From Alcaligenes pakistanensis (GTDB lineage Bacteria; Pseudomonadota; Gammaproteobacteria; Burkholderiales; Burkholderiaceae_B): a stretch of 64,000 bases of DNA. Made by a program: the position numbers and the translations under genes. This document shows, in pieces, positions 34,214-43,299 of this stretch; the stretch's first letter is position 1; every line of letters starts with the position of its first letter. The DNA is taken from assembly GCF_014652815.1 (NCBI RefSeq), contig NZ_BMZN01000004.1, positions 65,137-129,136 on the forward strand, given 5' to 3'. The notes beneath the pieces were generated by a model. It had not been told where the DNA came from. It ran no database searches and saw only the letters and a list, made by a program, of their open reading frames with translations.

Positions 34214-35254
34214 TCAAGCTGAATGCGCCAGCAAGGTTTCCACCAAAAAGAAACTGGCGCAAGCCGATTCCACCAATTCGGATTGCCCAGGCGCAACTTT
34301 ATACAAATGCCCCACAAAGCGCCCCGTCTGGCTTAACTCCGGTGTCAACAAAGCATCCAGATACAGGCGTGACTGTTCTTGTAGCCATTGCTGCTCCGGC
34401 AGAATCTGCCCAAGCTCATACAGGGCCAGAGAAGCAATCGCCCATGCGGATCGGTCCACCGGCATCGCCGGCGCGTCTCTTAATAAATAGCCCTGCACAT
34501 ACTTGCCCCAACGCTCATGCCAATATCGACACGCTTGCAAAGCCGCCTGGGCATACGACTTCCTGTCATACAAACGCGCTGCCGTCGCCATCCCCAACAT
34601 GGCCCAGGCCTGTCCTCTTTGCCAAGTCTCGGTACCCTGCTCGGCCAGCACATCTTGCCCTCGCAGCAAGACCGTATCGCGCCAAGCACCGCTACGTTTT
34701 TGCAAATAACGCAGACAAGCATCCACGTGCCATTGCCCGAACTGACGCGCGACTGGCCCGCCCTGTGCATCCAGCAGCAGAAGCGTGGGAGCCAAGGCAT
34801 CCACATTCAATATATGTTTGCCCGCCTCCCCGCCCCCCATACCGGAACCTAAAGGCCAGTACCCGCTGCTAGCGTCAAAGCTGCTCAACAAGGCTTGGAC
34901 CGCTAGCTCAACAGAGGCTTGAGCTTGCCTGTCTTTATGCAACAGACTGCCTAAGCCAGAGCCATACCAAAACACAAAGCTGCGGTTGATGCTGGGCTCG
35001 TCCTGCCAGACCTGCAGCTTCTGGCTCCAAGACTGCGCCTGCTCTTTATGCTGATCCTGACCGCTGATCAACGCTCGCCGCCACCACAGTCCGGCCCAAA
35101 AGCCCCCCATCCAGGAACCGCGTCGTGACAAGGTCCATTGCTCTGACGACGCTTGCCTGAACAAGGGGTACTGATCACCACATTGCTCGGCAACTCGGTC
35201 CATATTTGCAAACAAAGACTCAAGAATCGCCGTCTCCAATACGTCTATGGGCAT
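34214..35254 (-). CDS. GH88-like (alpha/alpha)6-barrel protein
   Basis: This 346-residue soluble protein has the sequence features of unsaturated glucuronyl hydrolase/GH88-GH105 barrels: RGSWMGGFWAGLWWRRAL, LNVDALAPTLLLLDA, QRGQAWAMLGMATAARLY and MPVDRSAWAIASLALYELGQ. The ATG at 35254 follows the MFS stop with one base between (TAGgATG). It is the last gene of a ten-gene minus-strand run. A glycan hydrolase is unexpected there; it may process a glycosylated intermediate or be an unrelated passenger. Its stop abuts a GNAT remnant. Confidence 0.65.
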   Translation of the reverse strand: MPIDVLETAILESLFANMDRVAEQCGDQYPLFRQASSEQWTLSRRGSWMGGFWAGLWWRRALISGQDQHKEQAQSWSQKLQVWQDEPSINRSFVFWYGSGLGSLLHKDRQAQASVELAVQALLSSFDASSGYWPLGSGMGGGEAGKHILNVDALAPTLLLLDAQGGPVARQFGQWHVDACLRYLQKRSGAWRDTVLLRGQDVLAEQGTETWQRGQAWAMLGMATAARLYDRKSYAQAALQACRYWHERWGKYVQGYLLRDAPAMPVDRSAWAIASLALYELGQILPEQQWLQEQSRLYLDALLTPELSQTGRFVGHLYKVAPGQSELVESACASFFLVETLLAHSA

Positions 35255-35255
35255 C

Positions 35256-36449
35256 CTATCCACTCTCTTTATCCGAACGACGAATTTGGTATAGAACCAA
35301 ACATAACAAGCTGGCACCCACCAAAATACCCATCAAGAATGGCCAAGCAGCACTGAAGCCGTCGGGCGAGCGCAGCAGCAGACCGAATAGAGGCGGGCCA
35401 AACGCAAAGCCACCAAAAAAACCGACAGACAACAGACCTGCCGTGCGGGCGGGTGCGCCAAACCGGGAGTCCCGCAACAGCATGCTCATGGCAATCGCAT
35501 TCGTTGCGACCAAGGTCAGACCAATAAGCAAGACCCCTGCACCCAAAGGCCAAAGCCGCTCAGGGGCCGCCAGCATCATCAGCAGCAAGGCCACAATCGG
35601 AATAACAAACAGGATGCCCAACAACAAGGTTTCATCACCAAAACGGGTGGCAATCGGTGTCAGCAAGACACGGGACACAATGCCCATTACGCCAAAGCCA
35701 CTGACCAACATGCCGATCCAATAGGGTGATACCCCCAGTTGCTGCGCAAAGACACCTAAAAACGTAATGAAGGAGGACAGCACCAAACCCGCGCACAGCT
35801 GAATCACCATCAAAAGCCATAGCTGCCTGCCAGGCCAAGGCAGACGCCACGCCATGCGGGAAGGCGTCGCCCCCCCCTTTTTAGGGAGCACCAGCAAAGC
35901 AAAGTAAGACAGGCACAACATCGCTGGCACCCATACCACAAAGGCCCCCTGCCAACCCAGCTTGTAAGCCAAAGCGGGTAAGACCAACCCCGCCAACAAG
36001 GCCGACGCCTGCACACCGGACTGTTTGATACCCACCAAACCCGCTTTACGTTCCGCCGGGACGAGTTGGGCAATGGCCTGATTAGTCACCGGATTCGCCA
36101 ACGACTGTGCCAGCCCACACAACAGCAAAGCAGTCAGCACACCCCAAAAGCCTGGCAAAACGGCGATCAGGCTAAAGGACATGGCCACCAGCAAGAACAG
36201 TAAAAACAAACCGTGTCGATTACCCATGCGCTGCACCAAGGCTCCGGCCCACGGAGAGAGCAAGGCGGCTAATCCAAAGGTACTAGTCGTTAACCAGCCC
36301 AGTTGCTCGCGAGAAATCCCCAGGTCCTGAATAATTTGCGGCCCCAGCACACCGATGGCATAAAACACCATCATGGGCATACCCATGGCCAGGGTCATCA
36401 AACCGGCCAGAACCCAGGGTGAACGTGACGTTGTTGTCGAGGCCATCAT
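35256..36449 (-). CDS. MFS transporter in the thiocarboxylate operon
   Basis: This 397-residue 12-helix permease resembles the CynX/NimT-like branch of the major facilitator superfamily (DLGISREQLGWLTTSTFGLA near TM2, RMGNRHGLFLLFLLVAM, and VGIKQSGVQASALLAGLVLP). Its start overlaps the acyl-CoA dehydrogenase stop by four bases (ATGA). In related metallophore operons one MFS protein exports the product and another imports the metal complex; this could be the exporter. That role is inferred from position. Confidence 0.7.
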   Translation of the reverse strand: MMASTTTSRSPWVLAGLMTLAMGMPMMVFYAIGVLGPQIIQDLGISREQLGWLTTSTFGLAALLSPWAGALVQRMGNRHGLFLLFLLVAMSFSLIAVLPGFWGVLTALLLCGLAQSLANPVTNQAIAQLVPAERKAGLVGIKQSGVQASALLAGLVLPALAYKLGWQGAFVVWVPAMLCLSYFALLVLPKKGGATPSRMAWRLPWPGRQLWLLMVIQLCAGLVLSSFITFLGVFAQQLGVSPYWIGMLVSGFGVMGIVSRVLLTPIATRFGDETLLLGILFVIPIVALLLMMLAAPERLWPLGAGVLLIGLTLVATNAIAMSMLLRDSRFGAPARTAGLLSVGFFGGFAFGPPLFGLLLRSPDGFSAAWPFLMGILVGASLLCLVLYQIRRSDKESG

Positions 36450-37639
36450 GCCACTGCCTTCGTCCGTTCTCCCCACTCCTGGCTGTCGCGCACCGTCTGC
36501 AATACATGCTTGCCGACTGTGCTGATCAAGGCATCATCGGCCCCATCCAGAATATGGGTCGTGCGCGCGGCCCGGTAAATGCCAGACAAGGGACTCCAGT
36601 CGGCCAAGCCTTCTGCACCCATAATCTGGATCGCGGAATCTGCCGCCTGGCTAACCGCATCGGAGGCGGCCAGTTTGGCCACATTGACCTCTACCGAATT
36701 AGGCAAACCCGCATCAAATTTGATCGCGGCCTCTCGCAGCAAGCAGCGGGCGGAAGCAATGGCTCTATACACGGTATAGACCCGTGCCCGAACCAGCTGT
36801 TTGTCGGCCAAACGAGCCAGTTCACCACGTTCGGAATGAATGCGTTCGCACATGATGTCAAAGCTACGCTGGGCCAGTCCCAGCCATTGCACAGAGCGCA
36901 GGATACGCCCCAATGCCAGACGTTTTTGCATCAAGGCAATGCCCTGTCCGGCGCGACCCAACACATAGTCTTCCGGCACCGTCACCTGATTAAAAGACAG
37001 TTCATTCTGACCTTGGTAGCGACCCAGCAGGGACAAGGGTCGCACCACTTTAAAGCCCACTGCATCGGTAGGCACGATCACCATGGACAAGGACTCATCG
37101 ATAGGCCCGTCCGAGCTGCGCGCCACCACCGTGGCAAAGCTGGCAAGCTGGGCACGGCAAATAAACCATTTACGGCCATTGATATGCCACTGCCCCTCTT
37201 GCAAGCGGGCCTGACATTGCATAGTGGCGGGAATTGAGCCAATGCTGTCCGGCTCGGACATGGCATAGCTGGACACGGCATCACCCTTTATCAAGGGCGT
37301 CAGAAAACGCTGTTTGACACTGGCCGAGCCATGGTGGCTCAACATATAGGCATCCAGCGTGGCATCTGCCCCAAAAATGCCAGGGCCATATTCGGAGCGG
37401 CCTTCTTGCTCGGCCACAGGCAAATACTCCACCAGACTACCAAAGCGCCCCCCCCGATGCAGCGGGTAAAAACTGCCAAACAAACCCGCCTGCTGCGCCC
37501 GGCGGGTCAAGTCCAAGGTCAGCTCGCGCGCCAGATTATCCCCTTGGGCCAGGATGAGCTCGTTGAGGATGATCTCGGTGTCCACAAAGTGCCGTAATTT
37601 GCGGCTCAGGGCGGCGCTGGTTATGGCGATGTGGCTCAT
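36446..37639 (-). CDS. Acyl-CoA dehydrogenase family protein
   Basis: This 397-residue flavoprotein has acyl-CoA dehydrogenase domains in order: N-terminal helical part, central beta domain (YAMSEPDSIGSIPATMQCQA, then GRKWFICRAQLASFATVVAR) and C-terminal helices (QIMGAEGLADWSPLSGIYRA). It is translationally coupled to the AMP ligase upstream and the MFS gene downstream. In the operon it may introduce unsaturation or aromatise an activated ring precursor. Substrate is unknown. Confidence 0.8.
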   Translation of the reverse strand: MSHIAITSAALSRKLRHFVDTEIILNELILAQGDNLARELTLDLTRRAQQAGLFGSFYPLHRGGRFGSLVEYLPVAEQEGRSEYGPGIFGADATLDAYMLSHHGSASVKQRFLTPLIKGDAVSSYAMSEPDSIGSIPATMQCQARLQEGQWHINGRKWFICRAQLASFATVVARSSDGPIDESLSMVIVPTDAVGFKVVRPLSLLGRYQGQNELSFNQVTVPEDYVLGRAGQGIALMQKRLALGRILRSVQWLGLAQRSFDIMCERIHSERGELARLADKQLVRARVYTVYRAIASARCLLREAAIKFDAGLPNSVEVNVAKLAASDAVSQAADSAIQIMGAEGLADWSPLSGIYRAARTTHILDGADDALISTVGKHVLQTVRDSQEWGERTKAVA

Positions 37640-39297
37640 GCTGTCATCCCCGCCGTGGCCTTTGTGCTGGAACCCAGCGCTGCGGCATCTGCCGTCAACG
37701 CTCGTTTGTCGATTTTACCGGCTGGCGTCAAAGGCAGGCTGCGATAAAAGCGCAGATACTCGGGCAGCTTGTTCACTTCCAGACCTTGCTCTCGCAGAAA
37801 GTCGGTCATTTCTTTTAGGGAGAAACGCGGTGCCCCTTCACGAGCCGTCACGCACAGGCAAATCCGCTGCCCCAGATCCGCGTCGGGTACTGGCACGCAA
37901 GCGACCGTCACCACATCGGGATGGGCCATGACCAAACCTTCAATCTGTACCGGGCTGATATTGGCGCCACCCCGAATAATGATGTCTTTTTTGCGACCGG
38001 CCAGAACCAGCTGTCCTTGAGCATTGATATAGCCCAAATCCCCGGTTTTCACCCAGCCTTGATCATCTCGATATTGGGCATCCAATTCGGGCGCATTCAC
38101 GTATTGCATGGGGCTTAAGGGGCCGCGTGCTGTAATTTCACCGACTTCGCCCTGTGGCATTTCCTTACCTTGATCGTCGATCAGGCGAATCTCGCATACC
38201 TGCGGATTAGGCGTACCCACACTATTCAAAACCACTTCAATCGGGTCGTCCAAAGTATTGTGGCAATTGACGCCATCGGCCGAGCCGTACAGGCTGATAA
38301 AGCCGCACTCAAACGCTTCCACGCAGCGACGCACAGTGGCTTCGTCAATCACTGAGCCGCCCACAATCAAACCACGCAAGCACGATTTATCCGCCTTATC
38401 CAGTTCGGGAGCCGCCGCTATGCGTTGGAACATGGTGGGCACGCCCAAGATAAAGGTGGGCTTGAACGCATTAATGGCCGCAATGGCGCTGGGTACATCA
38501 AACTTAGGCAGAACTACCAAGGAGCCACCCAGCCAGCACAACACACCAAAGGTAGCCGTCGATCCAAAAGACGAGCCCAGTGGCACCAGATACATGCCCC
38601 GGAATTCCACATCATTGGGTGAAATGCGCTGCAAAAAGCGACCGCGCCCTCCCACCAAGGCATTGTGTGAATAGGCCACCAACTTGGGCTCGGATTCAGT
38701 ACCCGAAGACACCAGCAAACGGACGGGTGAATTGGGCGATACCTCGGGCAGTTCGGACAAGGGCAATGGCTCGCCCTCGAACAGAGAATCCAGTGTCACC
38801 CAACCCGGACGCGACGGACCTTGCACAATCAAGACCCGCAAGGACAATAAGGTGGGCCGCAAGGATTCAATCACCTCGCACAGATCAATGCCCGCATACT
38901 CATGTGGCACGATGACTGCCCGTGCATCGCAACGACGCACCAGCGATTGGATATCCAGCTTGCCCCGCCCCGGCGGGAATGGTGCAACGATCGCACCCAA
39001 AGCCGCTGCAGCCAGATCAATGGCGCAGCATACCCAATGATTGCTGAGCTGATAAGCCACCACATCGCCGGCCATGATGCCGGACTGACGCAAACGGCCA
39101 GCCAGACGCAAGACCGCGTCCATCAAGGCGCTATAGCTGATATTGCCTTCTGGCGAGAGAACCGCCAGCCTGTCCGGATGTGCCTGGGCTTGTTCTGCAA
39201 ACAGCGTAAAGACCGGCTTGTTTGGGTAGGTACCGTCCTCTATCCAGCGTTGGCGCAATGACGCAGGGACCAGATCGATGATGCCAGCGTGATTCAT
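37636..39297 (-). CDS. AMP-dependent acyl/aryl ligase
   Basis: The 553-residue adenylate-forming enzyme has LLVSSGTESEPKLVAYSHN as motif A3, LYGSADGVN as A5, VKTGDLGYINAQGQLVLAGR as A7-A8 and GKIDKRAL with the catalytic lysine. Such enzymes activate carboxylates as acyl-AMP for transfer to CoA, a carrier or sulfur. Next to a MoaD-like carrier and MoeZ-like activator, the likely task is activating a carboxylic acid to be converted to a thiocarboxylate, as proposed for the PDTC and thioquinolobactin pathways. Confidence 0.85.
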   Translation of the reverse strand: MNHAGIIDLVPASLRQRWIEDGTYPNKPVFTLFAEQAQAHPDRLAVLSPEGNISYSALMDAVLRLAGRLRQSGIMAGDVVAYQLSNHWVCCAIDLAAAALGAIVAPFPPGRGKLDIQSLVRRCDARAVIVPHEYAGIDLCEVIESLRPTLLSLRVLIVQGPSRPGWVTLDSLFEGEPLPLSELPEVSPNSPVRLLVSSGTESEPKLVAYSHNALVGGRGRFLQRISPNDVEFRGMYLVPLGSSFGSTATFGVLCWLGGSLVVLPKFDVPSAIAAINAFKPTFILGVPTMFQRIAAAPELDKADKSCLRGLIVGGSVIDEATVRRCVEAFECGFISLYGSADGVNCHNTLDDPIEVVLNSVGTPNPQVCEIRLIDDQGKEMPQGEVGEITARGPLSPMQYVNAPELDAQYRDDQGWVKTGDLGYINAQGQLVLAGRKKDIIIRGGANISPVQIEGLVMAHPDVVTVACVPVPDADLGQRICLCVTAREGAPRFSLKEMTDFLREQGLEVNKLPEYLRFYRSLPLTPAGKIDKRALTADAAALGSSTKATAGMTA

Positions 39298-41111
39298 AAA
39301 AACCTCCAGGGAGAATTAACAGACGAATAGCCCTTGTCATGGAAATGGGACGCCAAGCGTGGATCAGCACGCAGTTGCGCCAGGTTGCAATGAACGCGGC
39401 GGGCCGGTATGCCCAGGACGTCCAACTGCGCTTCCAGGCTAAGGGCAGACTGGGACAGAAGACGGTCCGGCAAAACCGTCCAGACAGCATCGGGCGACAC
39501 ATTTAGCCACCCGGCCAAGGCGTACAGATGCACGGGGCTCTGGCAGTCGATGGCCATAAAACCGTCTCCTGTCTGGAATACACCCGATACGCCGGTTTTA
39601 CTGATGGGAGAGACGGCTTGGGCCAGATGATCAGCGGTAGCCAATAAGGAGCTGTCCACCCGCAAACCGGAGCCCGTCAGGCCCCGGCGCAGCAAGGCAG
39701 CACTAATACCCAGCGCGGCCATCACCCCGCCCAGCACATCCAGCACCGTGAACAAAGAGCCACCCCGTGCATCCGAGGTTTGAGCAATGGTGTGAGCAAT
39801 ACCCGACCACGCTTGTACGGTGAAGTCCGTCCCAGGCGCATCCACCTGATCTTGCCCCCAGCCACCGGCGTAGGCGTAGACCAGATCCGGACGCACCGCA
39901 TGCAGGTCTTGCGCATCCAGTTGCAGCTCCCTGGCCTTACCCGGCGCCCAGTTGTGCAGGAACACATCGGACTCACGGACCAGATCGTAAATAGCTTGCC
40001 GGCCCTCAGCCGACTTGATATCCACTTCCTGCACGCTCTTCAATTGATTCAAGGCATCAAAGCGAACCGAGCATCCATCCACACACGGAGGCATGGCACG
40101 TAAGGGATCACCGCCCGGTGGCTCCAGGCGAATGACCTCGGCTCCCAATAGCGCCAGCAGATGGCCGGCAATTGGCCCTTGAATGCGGCGGCATGACTCC
40201 ACCACCCGCAGCCCTTGTAGAGGCAGATCCGCATTTGCCGTCAACGCACGCAACGAGACAGGAGCGCTATGACGTTGGTATTGCCATAAACCAGACAGGG
40301 CCGTGTAATCCGCATCCGTCTGACGTTGGGCGGGCGTACGGACTGGCAAAATTGCCATCCCTGTCTGTAAGGCCAGCTCCTGGATGCGGGCATAGCTCAA
40401 CGCCTGCAGACTGCTCAAGCAGACAGCGGGCATGGAGCAAACCGCCTTGGCGTAACGCAGCAGAAAAGCCTTCCAGGCCTGGCCCGCCACCTCGGCAGGA
40501 ACACCAACGGCTTCCCAAAAAGCACGCCATGGCTGGGGGTCCAGGGTTTCCAGCTCGAAGACCACGCCATCTTGCGATACAAAAGGTGGCCGCAGACCTG
40601 GGTCATAACCGCCTGCCAACAATTGCTCCGGGTCCTGGCTGGCCGTCGCACCCGCCAGATACTGCCCAATGCTGAGCAAACCGCATCCCAGGGGCGACAC
40701 CGACACCGTGGAAAAACGCCCGCCACATAACTGACCCAAAGCGGCGGCCAGCGTAGCTTGCAAGCTCATGGCCGAGCTCAGCACAGCCAGATAATCCAGA
40801 CCCAGCGTACCGGACAGACCGCTGGAGCGACCATGCACAGACAAAATGCCACTGGCCGCCTGCATACTCAGTTCGCTCAAGGCTGCGTGCGTCATGCCGC
40901 CCGCCTCTGTTTCCAGCAGCGTGCTAATCGTTCCAAAATCAGGTGAGTGCAGGCTAAAGGCCGCTTCTCCTTGCTGGTCAGCAGGCTGGCTGTGCTCAGA
41001 CAAACCCAGTAAGCGGGCTTGCCGCCCGAAAGCAGTCGCAAGCCCCGCCCAATGCGAGGGCTGTCGCCCCATCTGCCAACTCAATCCGCAGCCATGTAGT
41101 AATTCAGACAT
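39294..41111 (-). CDS. Two-domain CaiB/BaiF-family CoA transferase
   Basis: This 605-residue protein contains a class III CoA-transferase domain in its C-terminal half (LPLQGLRVVESCRRIQGPIA, LLALLGAEVIRLEPPGGDPL, and LHNWAPGKARELQLDAQDLH). The N-terminal half is a second, more divergent copy. The ATG at 41111 is preceded by GGAAC; a TTG further upstream is possible. It overlaps the AMP ligase by four bases. It may move CoA onto the activated acid. The duplication makes it longer than typical members of about 400 residues. Confidence 0.78.
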   Translation of the reverse strand: MSELLHGCGLSWQMGRQPSHWAGLATAFGRQARLLGLSEHSQPADQQGEAAFSLHSPDFGTISTLLETEAGGMTHAALSELSMQAASGILSVHGRSSGLSGTLGLDYLAVLSSAMSLQATLAAALGQLCGGRFSTVSVSPLGCGLLSIGQYLAGATASQDPEQLLAGGYDPGLRPPFVSQDGVVFELETLDPQPWRAFWEAVGVPAEVAGQAWKAFLLRYAKAVCSMPAVCLSSLQALSYARIQELALQTGMAILPVRTPAQRQTDADYTALSGLWQYQRHSAPVSLRALTANADLPLQGLRVVESCRRIQGPIAGHLLALLGAEVIRLEPPGGDPLRAMPPCVDGCSVRFDALNQLKSVQEVDIKSAEGRQAIYDLVRESDVFLHNWAPGKARELQLDAQDLHAVRPDLVYAYAGGWGQDQVDAPGTDFTVQAWSGIAHTIAQTSDARGGSLFTVLDVLGGVMAALGISAALLRRGLTGSGLRVDSSLLATADHLAQAVSPISKTGVSGVFQTGDGFMAIDCQSPVHLYALAGWLNVSPDAVWTVLPDRLLSQSALSLEAQLDVLGIPARRVHCNLAQLRADPRLASHFHDKGYSSVNSPWRFL

Positions 41112-41194
41112 AGTTCCAAACCAGAGTGATGCGCACACCAAGTGCTGACTCAAGCAAGCAGCACTTGCACCATGTAAATGCAGACCAGAAGGTC

Positions 41195-41467
41195 TTAGCC
41201 CCCAGCGACGGCAGGCAATACCGTCAGGCTGTCGCCCTGACGCGTGGCCGTTTTCAGACCATCGCTAAAGCGAATGTCTTCTTCGTTCACGTAAATGTTC
41301 ACGAAACGGTGCAGCTCCGCGCCATTCATCAGACGTGCCTTGATGCCAGGAAACTGCCCTTCCAGATGTTCGATAACTTCGCCCACTGAAGCACCTTGGG
41401 CCTGCACTTTCTTCTGGCCATGAGTCAGGGGACGCAACAAGGTCGGAATAGAGACTGAAATGGACAT
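41195..41467 (-). CDS. MoaD/ThiS-like sulfur carrier protein
   Basis: This 90-residue ubiquitin-like protein begins MSISVSIPTLLRPLTHGQKK and ends LPAVAGG, so the C-terminal diglycine is already exposed at the stop codon. The glycine is adenylated and converted to a thiocarboxylate by MoeZ/ThiF-type enzymes. It resembles CysO of mycobacteria and QbsE of thioquinolobactin synthesis. AAGGAG precedes the ATG by ten bases. It sits between the JAMM gene and the CoA transferase. Confidence 0.85.
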   Translation of the reverse strand: MSISVSIPTLLRPLTHGQKKVQAQGASVGEVIEHLEGQFPGIKARLMNGAELHRFVNIYVNEEDIRFSDGLKTATRQGDSLTVLPAVAGG

Positions 41468-41539
41468 GCTGATGAACTCCTTAGAAATGGTTTTTGCTAA
41501 CACTAAGAGGGGTGCGCCCGCGGAAGGCAGCACGGCTCC

Positions 41540-41947
41540 CTAGACAATGACAATGGTTTCTTCGCTTACACCGCCGTCGATAATCCGAAAGGATCGAACC
41601 GGCACCGTGGCCTGTTCCCAGGTAGACACGATCAGGTAATGCAGCTCGGGATGGCCTGCAAAATCAATATCGTCCTTGCTGGGAAAAGCCTGGCTGGCAG
41701 TGTGAGAGTGGTAGATCACGCGGCACTCCTGATCCTCTTCATCCAAGCGTCGATAGACTTGGAACTGCTCGCGTGAATCAAACTGGTAAAACACCTCCGA
41801 GGCGGCCCTGTTCTGCATAGGCAATACCCGATTCGCTATCAGCGTGCCTTCTTGGGCGGCGATCAGCCCGCAGGCCTCAATAGGGTGATCCTGCTTGGCA
41901 TGCTGTAAAACTTGCTCCAGTGCGGCACGGCTAATCTGCAAGGCCAT
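41540..41947 (-). CDS. JAMM (Mov34/MPN) metalloprotease, Mec/QbsD type
   Basis: This 135-residue protein contains the full JAMM zinc motif: a Glu in HPIEACGLI, then YHSHTASQAFPSKDD, giving H-x-H-x7-S-x2-D. Relatives remove C-terminal residues from sulfur carriers (QbsD) or release cysteine from CysO (Mec). The ATG at 41947 follows AAGGAG by seven bases. It starts 19 bp after the MoeZ-like gene. Because the neighbouring carrier already ends in Gly-Gly, a Mec-like release role is more likely than maturation. Confidence 0.87.
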   Translation of the reverse strand: MALQISRAALEQVLQHAKQDHPIEACGLIAAQEGTLIANRVLPMQNRAASEVFYQFDSREQFQVYRRLDEEDQECRVIYHSHTASQAFPSKDDIDFAGHPELHYLIVSTWEQATVPVRSFRIIDGGVSEETIVIV

Positions 41948-41966
41948 GATGGGCTCCTTCCAAGGC

Positions 41967-43139
41967 TTAGTAAGAGGCCAGTTCAGGGGCAACCTGATCA
42001 ACCCACGCCAGCACGCCGCCTTCCAGATTGCGAACCTTGGACGCATTCAGCTTGATCAACTCTTCGCAAACCGTTTTGGAACGCGCACCGGAGCGGCACG
42101 AAATCACCAGATCCGCATCCGGACCAAAAGCCGCCACAATTTCTGCCGCCACGGTGAGGGATTTAGGCATCAGAATGGCGCCGGGAATATTCACAATTTC
42201 CCATTCATTCGGGTCGCGAACGTCGACCAGCACCGGGGCCTGACCTTGATCCAGCAGCGCTTTAAGCTGAAGCACATCAATCACCGGAACAGGAATGGCC
42301 ATGGCATCAGCAGGTGGATTCAGGCCGCAGAAGGTTTGGTAGTCCTCCAGCTCGGTAATCACCTTGCGATGGGGCAAACGACGGATAGGCAATTCGCGAT
42401 AGCGCATATCCAGGGCGTCATAAGCAATCAGGCGGCCGATCAAGGGATCGCCAATACCGGTAATCAGTTTGATGGCTTCGGTAGACATGATCGAGGCGAT
42501 CGAGGCGCACAACACTCCAAAGACGCCACCTTGTGCGCAAGAAGGAGCTAGCTCGGGCGGAGGAGGTTCGGGATACAAGTCGCGATAGTTCAGGCCCACG
42601 CCACCGGGCGCGTTTTCCCAAAACACGGATACCTGACCTTCAAAGCGGAAAATCGACCCCCAGACGTAGGGTTTGTCGGCCAGCAAGCAAGCGTCATTAA
42701 CCAGGTAGCGGGTCGCGAAATTGTCAGTGCCATCCAGAATCAGGTCGTAGCGTGAAAACAGCTCAACGGCCATTTCCGGTTCTAGCCTATCGGTATAGGT
42801 TTCTACCTTGATTAGCGGGTTGAGCTTGTGGATTGCGCGTTCGGCGCTTTCCACTTTCAGTTCGCCAATGCTGTCCACCGTGTGAATGATCTGACGCTGA
42901 AGATTGGATTCATCCACCCGGTCAAAGTCGATGATGCCCAGGGTGCCCACCCCGGCAGCCGCCAAATACAACAAGGTGGGCGAGCCCAGCCCCCCTGCCC
43001 CAATAACCAGCACTTTGGCATTTTTAATGCGACGCTGACCTTCCATTCCCACGTTGGGAATCAAGAGGTGACGGCTATAACGGTTTAGCTCTTCACGGCT
43101 TAAAGGCTCACCGGGTTCAACTAAGGGGGGCAAGGTCAT
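41967..43139 (-). CDS. moeZ: MoeZ-like adenylyltransferase/rhodanese fusion
   Basis: This 390-residue protein joins a ThiF/MoeB domain (GAGGLGSPTLLYLAAAGVG nucleotide loop, DFDRVDESNLQRQ, and GTDNFATRYLVNDAC) to a C-terminal rhodanese domain with the active-site loop CRSGAR. It adenylates the C terminus of the MoaD-like carrier and supplies persulfide sulfur to form the thiocarboxylate. The same fusion appears in mycobacterial MoeZ and QbsC. A 160-bp gap with an inverted repeat precedes it, so it may have its own promoter. Confidence 0.88.
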   Translation of the reverse strand: MTLPPLVEPGEPLSREELNRYSRHLLIPNVGMEGQRRIKNAKVLVIGAGGLGSPTLLYLAAAGVGTLGIIDFDRVDESNLQRQIIHTVDSIGELKVESAERAIHKLNPLIKVETYTDRLEPEMAVELFSRYDLILDGTDNFATRYLVNDACLLADKPYVWGSIFRFEGQVSVFWENAPGGVGLNYRDLYPEPPPPELAPSCAQGGVFGVLCASIASIMSTEAIKLITGIGDPLIGRLIAYDALDMRYRELPIRRLPHRKVITELEDYQTFCGLNPPADAMAIPVPVIDVLQLKALLDQGQAPVLVDVRDPNEWEIVNIPGAILMPKSLTVAAEIVAAFGPDADLVISCRSGARSKTVCEELIKLNASKVRNLEGGVLAWVDQVAPELASY

Positions 43140-43164
43140 AATGACTCCTGGTTAAATACATATA

Positions 43165-43183
43165 AATACGAACAAGACGTATT
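43165..43183. promoter_or_regulatory. Inverted repeat upstream of the moeZ-like gene
   Basis: AATACG and CGTATT flank a 7-bp spacer 26 bp before the moeZ-like start, within the 160-bp gap after the permease gene. It may be an internal operator for the sulfur-transfer part of the operon. The rest of the gap shows no gene. Confidence 0.4.
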
Positions 43184-43299
43184 CTCAAACATGAAGCACA
43201 AGGGCACAATGGCCTTTGGGCTGTAATTTCTATGCAAAACGGAGCAAAAACGATGAACGCCGACGCAAGGTGGATGCGAAGGCGTTTTCAGGGGATGGT

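Noticed and set aside
34003-34872. Plus-strand ORF of 289 codons
   Set aside because: It lies antisense to the GH88-like gene and GNAT remnant, has a proline/alanine-rich composition typical of a shadow frame, and shows no domain.
41195-43139. Thioquinolobactin cluster proper
   Set aside because: The kynurenine-pathway genes needed for the quinoline precursor are absent, so only the sulfur-transfer logic is shared.
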